This document shows positions 20,001 to 26,645 of a stretch of DNA of 35,654 bases, piece by piece. Each line of letters opens with the position of its first letter. The stretch's first letter is position 1. Both the position numbers and the translations under genes were made by a program. Source of the stretch: Acidobacteriaceae bacterium (GTDB taxonomy: Bacteria; Acidobacteriota; Terriglobia; Terriglobales; Acidobacteriaceae); the NCBI GenBank assembly GCA_025449575.1, contig JANWJB010000009.1, positions 1 through 35,654 of the forward strand. Direction: 5' to 3'. Under the pieces are notes generated by a model. It was not told the origin of the DNA. It searched no databases and was given only the letters and a program-made list of their open reading frames with translations.

Positions 20001-20560
20001 TCGAGCTTGGCGAGATCGAGATTGCGATCGAACGGCACTCGGCCGTCCGCCAGGCCGTGGTGGTGTTAAGGGGGGAGGGTGCGGAAAGGCAGCTGGTCGC
20101 CTACATTCGCTTTGGAGAGACTTTAAACGATGCGGATCAGCTCCGATCCTGGCTGCGCCGGGTTTTGCCGGACTACATGGTGCCTTCCATTATCGTGCCA
20201 CTTGAAGAACTGCCGCTAACACCGAATGGCAAGGTCGACCGTAAGCGTCTGCCTATTCCACAAGCGATGTCGCGCGAACGGAACGTTGACTCCATTCCGG
20301 CCCGAAATCGAACCGAACAGAGACTAAGCGAGCTCTGGTCTGATCTCCTGCGCATCGAAAAGCCAGGCATCCGGGAGAACTTCTTCGATCTTGGCGGACA
20401 TTCTCTTCTACTTGTCCAGCTCCACGCTCAACTGAAACGTGAGTTCAACACCAATATTGCTGTTGTGGATCTGTTTCGTTATCCCACGATTGAAGCGCTC
20501 GCATCTCATCTGGACCACAGCGTTATGGCGGCCTCGTTGCCCGTAGGAGTAAATGTTTGA
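14039..20560 (+). CDS. NRPS2: TubC docking-C-A-PCP-C-A(Gly)-PCP
   Basis: A 2173-residue two-module peptide synthetase. Residues 1-57 form a TubC_N-like docking domain (LDGEHLRCNAPKG). Module 1: C with HHIISDG (203-209), A with FTSGSTGKPKG (from about 675), PCP with LGGHSL (Ser1069). By eye its pocket reads about D-A-T-V-V-G-A-T-I-K, which I cannot assign; it suggests a neutral or hydrophobic residue. Module 2: C starting near SRAQRRLWF with HHIISDG (about 1262), A with YTSGSTGNPKG (about 1734), PCP with LGGHSL (Ser2122). Its pocket reads D-I-L-Q-W-G-L-I-W-K, one position from the glycine code. There is no epimerase, N-methyltransferase or TE, so the dipeptide X-Gly must pass to another protein, most simply PKS3 encoded next. 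ATGA overlap with PKS2; AGGAG near the 3' end serves the next gene. Confidence 0.95.
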   Translation: MTSLIQMLSDLRLRGVVFSLDGEHLRCNAPKGIITPEIRDELAKRKQEIIGLLRASAEIRFSESHADASEFPLSSSQRRLWFIQKMDPQNPVYHIAFTMQMRGELRRDALENSLRILVDRHESLRTGFQEKAGKPVARIVEAKTWNPTFVDLSHMAPKDAEEEAKRRAVEEARLPFALERAPLIRAVLYRTANDHHSLLLVMHHIISDGWSVGVLAREIGVIYSALSAGTRPFLPPLTSRFADFVQWETDTVQRTSEVHLPYWLELLKGPLPPIQLSGGRRRPAVPSFRGRHASVTVDPSLREAVEKLCRMHDVTPFMFLLTVFKVLLYRYTGQSDIIVGTANSNRSREEFASVVGFFVDNLVLRSNLSGNPRFQDLLAQIRQMTHATYAHQELPFSLLMERLQPDRELSRNPLFQVAFVMQNAPLEPIEFPGLSIEAKPLDIGVSPMDLSVGAWPDGDGYRFDLEYCTDLFDEHFIHPFLAQYLNLLQQAVNDPEQHIENIPLVTERERRQLLVDWNATAHSYPSLPVHSVFEEFVRTRGNAAALTFDGGEYTYGELDRRANTIAAWLSERGVAPGSFVAVCAPGSPLGIAAFLGILKAGCAYFPLAPNDPPERLKGMLHDARTGVLLTTAELRHRLSSLEVPCVAVLGEISAGSSNVFAGPAVDPSDAACLMFTSGSTGKPKGVVIPHRSIGRLVRGTDYVRFASDEVFLQVSALTFDASTTEIWGALLNGSRLVLVESEQPSAEEIGRAIQICGVTTMVITAALFHYLVANHLEALTPLRQIVVGGDILSPTHVAQLLRKASHIHLVNAYGPTENGTITTTYKVSLESLGGGAIPIGRPIHNTSVFLLDANRELVPTGATGDLYVAGDGLAIGYLNAAAETKRAFVTLNFAETGSVRAYCTGDLARYRPDGVLEFLGRDDKQVKVHGHRLELGEVEEALLSIAGVRAAVVSMRTASDGSGNLVAYVVRETGVIARPRDLQFQLRRILPRPQIPAAFLFVEEIPCTPNGKVDYAALDALPLGSRSASREARLPINEVERILLNDFRDLLHAGSATVEDDFFFLGGHSLLAMQLLSRIRASFGVTLSVADIFQSSTVEGVAARIEAAGGTPVQPSPEQQERKGGVSVGEHRLSRAQRRLWFLDQMDPGNPVYNISIALRLEGRFDRIAIEEALQEIVNRHESLRTRFLQNDGIPYAVVADALEFSIDFIDLGLLSSGAYEEKLKMLISAESQRPYALDRGPLFRVSLYRKSDRACVLLLGMHHIISDGWSIGVLAQELGLIYDARTKKMPCPLAPLAVQFRDFVQWESEQERLSSGEDLAYWRNQLGGELPLLELPADHLRPPMQTFRGQRIFADIDAELHARLQKVAREHNATFFMVLLAAFSVILRQYTRQEDILIGTPTAGRTKSSFEGLIGFFVNNLVLRVDLVGNPSFADLLRRVRGVALEAFEHQSTPFDQLVEILHPERTLDRSPIFQVLFALQNMAMPDLQFDELEMKPLEFEGFRARYDLAVDIYQREDQFRCNFEFNTDILEGATVQQMLRHYMRILEIVCDNAEQKIADLHPLDDAERRQLIRDWNSTEQPASVYPTVPSWFRAQARCTPEATALEMGDRSLTYEELNAESDRVAADLRSRGVGQGTIVGIFIHRSPEMVIGLLGILKAGAAYLPLDPALPPHRIEFLLSDAQVPLILTQRELSDTLPATAATLLPIEEIDKRSAEPIPDDVSGSDLAYLIYTSGSTGNPKGTEIQHAALVNLLGSMLKEPGLRKEDTLVAITTISFDIAGLEIFGPLVCGAKLRLASREQTVDPKLLAELLDSAGATVMQATPSTWRMLVESGWTGRPALRMWCGGEALSSDLAESLMARGRELWNLYGPTETTIWSSAHRVRSGEAQILVGRPIANTQMFILDDNLEPVPLGVAGELYIGGDGVARGYWQRPELTSSRFLPAPFALAGVRRMYRTGDLARYRRDGRIQLLGRTDHQIKLRGHRIELGEIEIAIERHSAVRQAVVVLRGEGAERQLVAYIRFGETLNDADQLRSWLRRVLPDYMVPSIIVPLEELPLTPNGKVDRKRLPIPQAMSRERNVDSIPARNRTEQRLSELWSDLLRIEKPGIRENFFDLGGHSLLLVQLHAQLKREFNTNIAVVDLFRYPTIEALASHLDHSVMAASLPVGVNV

Positions 20561-23500
20561 TGAATTTGACCTCCGAAATCAATCGCCCCACGGGAGCCAC
20601 ATCTTCGGAATTCCCATCGGGTCCAGAGCGGTGGTCCGAAGGTATTGCCATCATCGGCATGAGTGCGCGCTTTCCACAGTCGCGCAACGTGGAGGAATTC
20701 TGGCGGCATCTGGTTGCCGGAGACTCCCTGATCGCGAACTTCAGCGCGGATGAACTTCGTGGGCGTGGGATTCCCGATGCGATGCTCGGCGACCCGAGCT
20801 ATATACGACGTGGCAATGTCATCGAAGATGCAGATCAATTCGATGCGGGCTTCTTCGGCTTCAGCCGCCGTGAAGCAGAAATCCTCGATCCGCAGCAGAG
20901 AATATTTCTCGAGTGTGCCTGGGAGGCATTGGAGAATGCTGGTCGCACCGCCGAGGGCGAGCGCGTGGGTGTTTTCGCAGGCGTTGGAATGAACACCTAC
21001 GTTCTCCAACTCCTTACAAACCCTGGCGTGTTGGCGAGCGTGGGCGAGTATCAGCTGATGCTGGCCAGCGAGAAGGACTATCTTGCCACGCGTGTCGCAT
21101 ATAAGCTCGACCTTCGTGGGCCGGCTCTTACCGTGCAGACTGCGTGCTCCACTTCCCTTGCGGCCGTACATCTTGCATGCTGCAGCCTCTTGAGTCACGA
21201 GTGTTCAATGGCGCTTGCCGGTGGGGCATCGATATCATTTCCGCAGGGAGTTGGCTATACCTATATCCCGGGCATGATTCTTTCACCGGACGGGTACTGC
21301 CGCCCATTTGACGAAAAAGCGGGAGGAACCGTACCTGGCCGCGGCGCGGGCATCGTCGTTCTGAAGAGATTGTCAGACGCAATTGCTGACGGAGATTCGA
21401 TCATTGCGGTGATCCGGGGCTCAGCCTGGAATAATGATGGAGCCGGCAAGGTAGGCTACACGGCTCCCAGCGTTGAAGGACAGGCAGAGGTCATACTGGC
21501 GGCGCATGCCTCGGCCGGCATCGATGGTGCGCGGGTGGGATATGTGGAGACGCACGGTACAGCCACAGAATTGGGAGACGCAATCGAAATCTCGGCACTG
21601 GCGCAGGTTTTCGCTGCGGAGGAGCGCAAGCGGCCCCTCGTGCTCGGCGCACTGAAGGCGAATATGGGGCATGCCGATGCGGCAGCGGGCATCGCCGGTT
21701 TGATCAAGGCTGCGCTCGCAGTACAGTCGGGACTCATTCCTCCCACTCCGTGGTTCAAAAATCCCAACCCGGCCCTCGGTTTCGAGAAGACCTCCTTTGT
21801 GGTTAGTTCTTCCGCAGTGGATTGGACGGATGAGCCGGAACGGTGGGCAGGCGTCAGCTCGTTCGGGATCGGCGGTACGAATGTACACGCCGTACTCAGC
21901 GGTGCCCCTGCGGCCGCAAGTAAGGAACCTGAACCGGCTCGGCCGCGCATCTTTCCTGTCTCGGCAAAGAGCACCTCGGCATTGAACACCGCCGCGGACC
22001 AGCTTTCGCGCCGGCTAACGGCAGACGCCTCTCTTTCGATTGATGACGTGACCACAACGCTGCAATTGGGGCGTCGTTCTTTCGCGTTCAGACGGGCAGT
22101 AGTGGCAGATAGCTGTGGTGAGGCTGCAAAACTTCTCGCAAAACCGTCCCGAAAGTTCGAAGCGGGAATCAATTTGGATCGCGATGTCATTTTCCTGTTT
22201 CCTGGTCAGGGGCAGCAATTTCCAGGGATGGTCGAAACCTTGTATCGCGAAGATGCGATCTTCCGAAGGACCGTCGATGCAGGGTGCAACATTCTGAAGG
22301 AACATGCAGGGCTCGATCTTCGCCAGTTCCTCGTGGACGGAGAGGCGACATTAGAATCATCCGCTCGTCTGCGAGATACACAGATTGCACAGCCAATGCT
22401 GGTGCTGGTGGAATACGCTTTGGCGCAGCGGTTGCGGTCCGTGGGAATAGAACCGGCCGGTTTGCTTGGTCACAGCCTTGGCGAACTGACCGCCGCTTGC
22501 ATAGCAGGTGTGTTCTCTTTTGAGGATGCTCTTCGACTGGCCGCCGAACGCGGCCGACTCATGTCGCAGACCCCGCCGGGAATCATGCTGGCTGTGCTGC
22601 TTCCTCCGCAAGAACTGGCTAGCTATCTCGATAACGGTCTCTGGATCGCCGCTGAAAACGGACCAAAACTGACAGTCGCATCAGGGCTCGTCGAAGCGGT
22701 GGAAGAGCTTGAACGCAGGTTGGCGGCAGAGAAGGTAGCAACGGTTCGTCTCGCTTCGAAAAATGCATTTCACACTCCGCTGATGGGTGAAGCCGCAAAG
22801 GCATTCCGGGGTGCCGTGGCCGCAGTTGATCGTCATGCGCCGAGCATCCCATGGGTTTCAAATGTGAGCGGCACCTGGATCGGCTCAACTGATGCACAGG
22901 ATCCGCAGTACTGGGCGAATCAAATTCTGTCACCGGTGCGCTTCACGCGCTGCCTGGCTACATTAGCTGAGCGCCGCAGGCTGCTGTTGGAGGCCGGGCC
23001 CGGCGAAGCTCTCATCGGAATAGCGCGACGGCAATTGTCTACCAGCGTGATGGTCCCTTCTGTAGGCGCGGAGGGTCATCGGGCAACGGACGCTGTGATT
23101 TTCCATCAGGCAGTAGCCACAGCGTGGGAATGTGGCATTTCCATCCAGTGGAAACGGTTCAACTATGAATCGAAGGCCCGGCGCGTTCCTCTGCCGACCT
23201 ATCCTTTCGAACGGCAGCGATACTGGATCGAGCGAGCTTCCACCGCTACTGATGTTGCGGCTTCGGCCCCGACACCCCTTCCACATGCTTCTTCCGCATC
23301 CGATAGCAATCCTTTGGCGAGGCGCGACGACATCTCGACCTGGTTTTATGCTCCGTTTTGGCACAGCACTCCGCCGGCCAGCATTGCTCTGCCGGCGCAA
23401 ACCAGGCCATGTGCGTGCTGGCTGGTGCTGGCCGGCGAAGATTCACTCAGCAACGCACTGGTTTCGGCTCTTCGCGCACAGGGCGCGAAGGTTATCTGTG

Positions 23501-25143
23501 TAAAAGTGGGTGAACGGTTTAGCTGGCAGGATGGAAACGCCGTCGTGAACCCGTCCAGTACGGCGGACATGAATCTGTTGTGGGAGCAGATAGGGACTTC
23601 CAAACTGCAACCAACGGGACTCTTGTATCTGCCCCGGCGCGAAGGCAATGAAGTCTCCTCCTACGATGTCATTCTTCAGATTCTCCAGACGGCTGGTCCG
23701 CAGCAAAGATATTTACGAAGGTTTGAATTCATCACGACTTCGGTCCAAAGTGTGAGCGGAGAGCCCATCCTAGATCCGGGAGGTGGGGAACTGCTTGGAC
23801 TCGCGGGTGCAGTTCGCGTCGAACTGGATGGTGCGGAGTGCCGGTGCATCGATGTCGAGAAGACTGAGGGCAATGTAGAACCGTTGCTGCAGATGTTGTT
23901 AGCAGAGTTGTCCGCGCATGGTGCGGGTCTCACGGTTGCATACCGGCGCGGACAGCGGTGGCAGAAGGGGTGGTCGCCGGCGCCTCTGAAAGAATGCGTT
24001 AAATCCCCATTTCGGCGTGATGGCGTTTATTTGATCACGGGCGGCGCAGGGGGCATTGGCTATGTTTTGGCCAGACACCTGCTTCAGCAATACGATGCCC
24101 GCGTGATTCTTGTCGGGCGCACCGTTCTCCCGCAGCGGGGTGAATGGGAAAGCTGGCTCGCTACTCACGAAGCAGACAACGCAACCTCCCGGCGTATTCG
24201 GAGAATGCAGGACCTGGACGGCGCCGGTGGAAAAGTGCTCTCCTTGGCAGCAGATGTCGCCGATCTTGATGCAATGAGGGCTGTGCTCGATCGAGCGCAA
24301 CAGCAATTCGGATCGCTTCATGGTGTGATCCACGCTGCGGGCATCGTGGGCGGGAGCAGGATATTATCCCAATCTGTCGACGACGCGCGCGCGGTTCGCA
24401 GGTCGAAGACGCAAGGCTCTCGCGTGCTCGCTGAATTGCTACTTGGCAGCAGCATCGATTTTCTCCTGTATTGTTCCTCGATTAGCGCAAACTTCCCAAC
24501 CCCTTCGCTGAGCGCCTATGCTGCCGCAAATGCATTCCAAAACAGTTTTGCCGAATACTGCCGCGAAGCCTTCAAAATTCCTGCATTTGCCATCGGGTTC
24601 GATACTTGGCGAGAAGTCGGGATGATGGCTGACATCGCAGTCCCCACGGGAATGGAGTCTTTCTACGACCAGATAAAGCGTCGTGCCATGACGAACCGGG
24701 AGGGACTTGAAGTCATCAATCGCGTCCTGGGGCAATGGCGGGGAGCACACATCCTTGCCAGTATTTCGGATCTCGATATGCTCGATAGCTCAGCTTCGGC
24801 CCCTTTATTGGAGTCAAGGAAGCCGAATGAGACAGTCCCAGTCGATTTGGGATCGACGGAACTGGCCGCTATTCTCGATATCTGGAAGGATCTTCTCGGC
24901 ACCGCTGATATTGCTCCATCGGATAACTTCTTTAACCTCGGTGGCCATTCGCTCATGGGGACAATGATGATCGCGCGAATTCGGGAGCGCTTGGGCGTTA
25001 CCCTCTCCTTGCGGAATGTCTTCGAGGCGCAAACGCCTGCGCGGCTGGCCGAACTTGTGCAGATTGTCAGCGAGAAACCAACTTCCGGAGAACTTCAGGA
25101 AGCATCGGAGGATACCGAGGAGCGCGAAGTTTTCGAGATCTGA
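20560..25143 (+). CDS. PKS3: KS-AT(malonyl)-KR-carrier protein
   Basis: A 1527-residue PKS module. KS: Cys196 in VQTACSTS, then THGTATELGD and NMGHADA; VQTACSTS is common in KS domains that accept peptidyl chains from an NRPS. AT (about 545-850): GHSLGE with Ser639 and NAFH (735-738), close to the HAFH of malonyl-specific ATs. A structural KR half precedes the catalytic KR with TGGAGGIG, the Ser in YCSSIS and Tyr1320 in SAYAAAN. The KR lacks the LDD motif (AAGIVGGS instead) and has no diagnostic Trp, so stereochemistry is not called. The carrier has FFNLGGHSL (Ser1464), a PCP-like rather than ACP-like motif. The tail ends in acidic EEREVFEI, a possible short motif for the TubC domain of NRPS1. 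The track starts at TTG 20557, which would give a 4-nt TTGA overlap; I chose the adjacent ATG. AGGAG lies 7-10 nt upstream. This module should convert the glycyl unit to a 4-amino-3-hydroxybutyryl unit. Confidence 0.94.
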   Translation: MNLTSEINRPTGATSSEFPSGPERWSEGIAIIGMSARFPQSRNVEEFWRHLVAGDSLIANFSADELRGRGIPDAMLGDPSYIRRGNVIEDADQFDAGFFGFSRREAEILDPQQRIFLECAWEALENAGRTAEGERVGVFAGVGMNTYVLQLLTNPGVLASVGEYQLMLASEKDYLATRVAYKLDLRGPALTVQTACSTSLAAVHLACCSLLSHECSMALAGGASISFPQGVGYTYIPGMILSPDGYCRPFDEKAGGTVPGRGAGIVVLKRLSDAIADGDSIIAVIRGSAWNNDGAGKVGYTAPSVEGQAEVILAAHASAGIDGARVGYVETHGTATELGDAIEISALAQVFAAEERKRPLVLGALKANMGHADAAAGIAGLIKAALAVQSGLIPPTPWFKNPNPALGFEKTSFVVSSSAVDWTDEPERWAGVSSFGIGGTNVHAVLSGAPAAASKEPEPARPRIFPVSAKSTSALNTAADQLSRRLTADASLSIDDVTTTLQLGRRSFAFRRAVVADSCGEAAKLLAKPSRKFEAGINLDRDVIFLFPGQGQQFPGMVETLYREDAIFRRTVDAGCNILKEHAGLDLRQFLVDGEATLESSARLRDTQIAQPMLVLVEYALAQRLRSVGIEPAGLLGHSLGELTAACIAGVFSFEDALRLAAERGRLMSQTPPGIMLAVLLPPQELASYLDNGLWIAAENGPKLTVASGLVEAVEELERRLAAEKVATVRLASKNAFHTPLMGEAAKAFRGAVAAVDRHAPSIPWVSNVSGTWIGSTDAQDPQYWANQILSPVRFTRCLATLAERRRLLLEAGPGEALIGIARRQLSTSVMVPSVGAEGHRATDAVIFHQAVATAWECGISIQWKRFNYESKARRVPLPTYPFERQRYWIERASTATDVAASAPTPLPHASSASDSNPLARRDDISTWFYAPFWHSTPPASIALPAQTRPCACWLVLAGEDSLSNALVSALRAQGAKVICVKVGERFSWQDGNAVVNPSSTADMNLLWEQIGTSKLQPTGLLYLPRREGNEVSSYDVILQILQTAGPQQRYLRRFEFITTSVQSVSGEPILDPGGGELLGLAGAVRVELDGAECRCIDVEKTEGNVEPLLQMLLAELSAHGAGLTVAYRRGQRWQKGWSPAPLKECVKSPFRRDGVYLITGGAGGIGYVLARHLLQQYDARVILVGRTVLPQRGEWESWLATHEADNATSRRIRRMQDLDGAGGKVLSLAADVADLDAMRAVLDRAQQQFGSLHGVIHAAGIVGGSRILSQSVDDARAVRRSKTQGSRVLAELLLGSSIDFLLYCSSISANFPTPSLSAYAAANAFQNSFAEYCREAFKIPAFAIGFDTWREVGMMADIAVPTGMESFYDQIKRRAMTNREGLEVINRVLGQWRGAHILASISDLDMLDSSASAPLLESRKPNETVPVDLGSTELAAILDIWKDLLGTADIAPSDNFFNLGGHSLMGTMMIARIRERLGVTLSLRNVFEAQTPARLAELVQIVSEKPTSGELQEASEDTEEREVFEI

Positions 25144-25156
25144 TCTCGAAAATTTC
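25126..25156 (+). terminator. Palindrome overlapping the stop codon of the last biosynthetic gene
   Basis: TTTTCGAGATC-T-GATCTCGAAAA is a perfect 11-bp inverted repeat around position 25141, and it extends to 15 pairs with one G-U (GAAG...TTTC). The TGA stop of PKS3 lies in its centre. It probably marks the operon's 3' end as a terminator or mRNA-stabilising hairpin. The U-run after it is short (AAAATTTCAG), so strength is uncertain. Because it is nearly symmetrical it could act on the convergent DedA-like gene too. Confidence 0.5.
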
Positions 25157-25185
25157 AGAACGGACATTTTGGCTGGTCGGTCGGA

Positions 25186-25200
25186 CCTTTTACGAAAAGG
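25186..25200. repeat. Short inverted repeat CCTTTT-ACG-AAAAGG
   Basis: A perfect 6-bp inverted repeat with a 3-nt loop between the convergent PKS3 and DedA-like genes, 30 nt past the larger palindrome. It could be part of a bidirectional termination region. Nothing else is recognisable in 25157-25292. Confidence 0.3.
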
Positions 25201-25292
25201 CTCATGACATCGTCTTTCGCCTTCGCACAGCGGCGGGAGATCGAAAAGAATGACGCCACGCTGCGCTGATCCGAGGAACCGGCGACCGCGGC

Positions 25293-25925
25293 TCAGTCGA
25301 CCCGCACCGTTTTCCGCTTTTTCCGCCGCCGCCAAAGCAACCAAGCTACTCCGAGCACGGCCAGCACAGCCAGACCGGCGGTGAGCGTTTTGTTGTGCTT
25401 GGCCGCTAACTCGTGGAGGACGCCGACGATCTGTGGCCCGTATTCAATGGTGAGCCAAGCAGTCACCAGGTTGCGTAGCGTGCGGCCGGCAAAAACTGCC
25501 AGCAGGAATTTCGTCACCCGCATCTCGAAGACGCCCGCTCCGAAGACGAAAAGCTTCCATGGCGTCGGCGGTGGCAGTATGGAGGGGATCATTAGCGCGA
25601 GAAACTCTTGCCGCTCGAACCGGTGATTCAACCTTTCAAACTTCACGCGGTCAATACGTTTCATCAGGAACGCTTCGCCGCCGGCTCGCCCAATTCCATA
25701 GGGCACCAGGCCGCCGAGCGCTGAGCCGCAGGCGGCCAGCAAGACATAGAGGTAAAAGTGCTTGACGTCGTTCCAGATGTAGATAGCCACGATCGGATCG
25801 ATCGGGATGGGAATCGCAGCCGCGTCGGCAAAGGCCAGGCAGAGGATGCCGCCCATGCCGAGCGGCCTCAAAAGCGCCAGCAGCCACGTCTTGTATTTGG
25901 CGACGAGACTGAGAATTTTCTTCAA
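25293..25925 (-). CDS. DedA/VTT-domain (SNARE-associated family) membrane protein
   Basis: A 210-residue polytopic membrane protein. Hydrophobic stretches occur near residues 13-36, 50-72, 135-155 and 180-197, and the C-terminus is strongly basic (WRRRKKRKTVR). The segment PIPIDPIVAIYIW and the small-residue region GSALGGLVPYGIGRAGGEAFL resemble the VTT core of DedA/YqaA-type proteins, which are implicated in lipid flipping or membrane homeostasis. It starts with TTG at 25925, overlapping the stop of the upstream mog-like gene by 4 nt (TTGA), so the two are co-translated. Family call is moderately sure; the substrate is unknown. It lies just outside the biosynthetic operon, in the opposite orientation. 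Confidence 0.75.
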   Translation of the reverse strand: MKKILSLVAKYKTWLLALLRPLGMGGILCLAFADAAAIPIPIDPIVAIYIWNDVKHFYLYVLLAACGSALGGLVPYGIGRAGGEAFLMKRIDRVKFERLNHRFERQEFLALMIPSILPPPTPWKLFVFGAGVFEMRVTKFLLAVFAGRTLRNLVTAWLTIEYGPQIVGVLHELAAKHNKTLTAGLAVLAVLGVAWLLWRRRKKRKTVRVD

Positions 25926-26455
25926 TGGCTGCCTCGGCCATGCTCCTCAAATCGCTCTGGCGGCGCCGCCCGGTCGTTGTCATGACCGGCTGCCCCGCCT
26001 GCCAGAAGCTCCAACGCGTGGGGAATCAATTCCAGGATCGCGTCGAGGGAAGTCTGTGCGCCGAGCGGGCTGCCGGGAAGATTCACGATCAGCGTGGCGC
26101 CTCTGCAACCGGAGACTGCGCGGCTCAAGGGCGCAAATCGCGTATGCTTGCGGCCTTCGCTGCGCATCAACTCCGGAAAGCCGTCGAGCAGCCGGTCGCA
26201 CACTGCCCGTGTGGCCTCGGGCGTAACGTCCCTTGGAGCCACTCCCGTGCCGCCGGTGGTCACCACCAATTGCGCTCGCTCGCACTGCTGCCGAAGCGCT
26301 TCCTCAATCGCCGGCTGCTCATCCGGCACAAGAATTGGACCGGCAACGTCAAAACCGGCGGATTGCAGCCGCTCGACCACCGCCGGGCCGGAAAGATCGG
26401 GTCGCCGCCCCTCAAAGGAGGAATCGCTCACCGTAATGACCACTGCATGAAACAT
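25922..26455 (-). CDS. MogA/MoaB-family molybdopterin adenylyltransferase
   Basis: A 177-residue molybdenum cofactor protein. Family motifs: VVTTGGTGVAPRDVTPEAT (65-83), the hallmark of MogA/MoaB/MoeA-C domains; an early Asp in TVSDS; and LPGSP near residue 128. Such enzymes adenylylate molybdopterin before molybdate insertion. The C-terminal ~20 residues (HDNDRAAPPERFEEHGRG) are hydrophilic and may be disordered. The ATG at 26455 follows a ~190-bp divergent spacer shared with the TonB-like gene. No other Moco gene lies in the window, so the pathway context is not visible here. MogA versus MoaB cannot be separated by eye. Confidence 0.88.
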   Translation of the reverse strand: MFHAVVITVSDSSFEGRRPDLSGPAVVERLQSAGFDVAGPILVPDEQPAIEEALRQQCERAQLVVTTGGTGVAPRDVTPEATRAVCDRLLDGFPELMRSEGRKHTRFAPLSRAVSGCRGATLIVNLPGSPLGAQTSLDAILELIPHALELLAGGAAGHDNDRAAPPERFEEHGRGSH

Positions 26456-26645
26456 AAGCAGATTGTAAGGGCGACGCGTCCAAAGGCCGCCTTTTTGGCC
26501 GATGTGGCATGCCTTCCAGGGTTTGCGCGCCCGGGTAACAGCCCGGCCCCTTTAAAAAGCAAAGAATGAGAGAATAAGGGGATATTCTGGAGTTTAGCGT
26601 CAGGCGCGCGTAGCTTGGCGTGACTTACAGTCTCCGTAGTCGCCA

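Noticed and set aside
25925-26569. 214-residue plus-strand ORF
   Set aside because: Antisense to the mog-like gene, which has clear family motifs and couples to the DedA-like gene.
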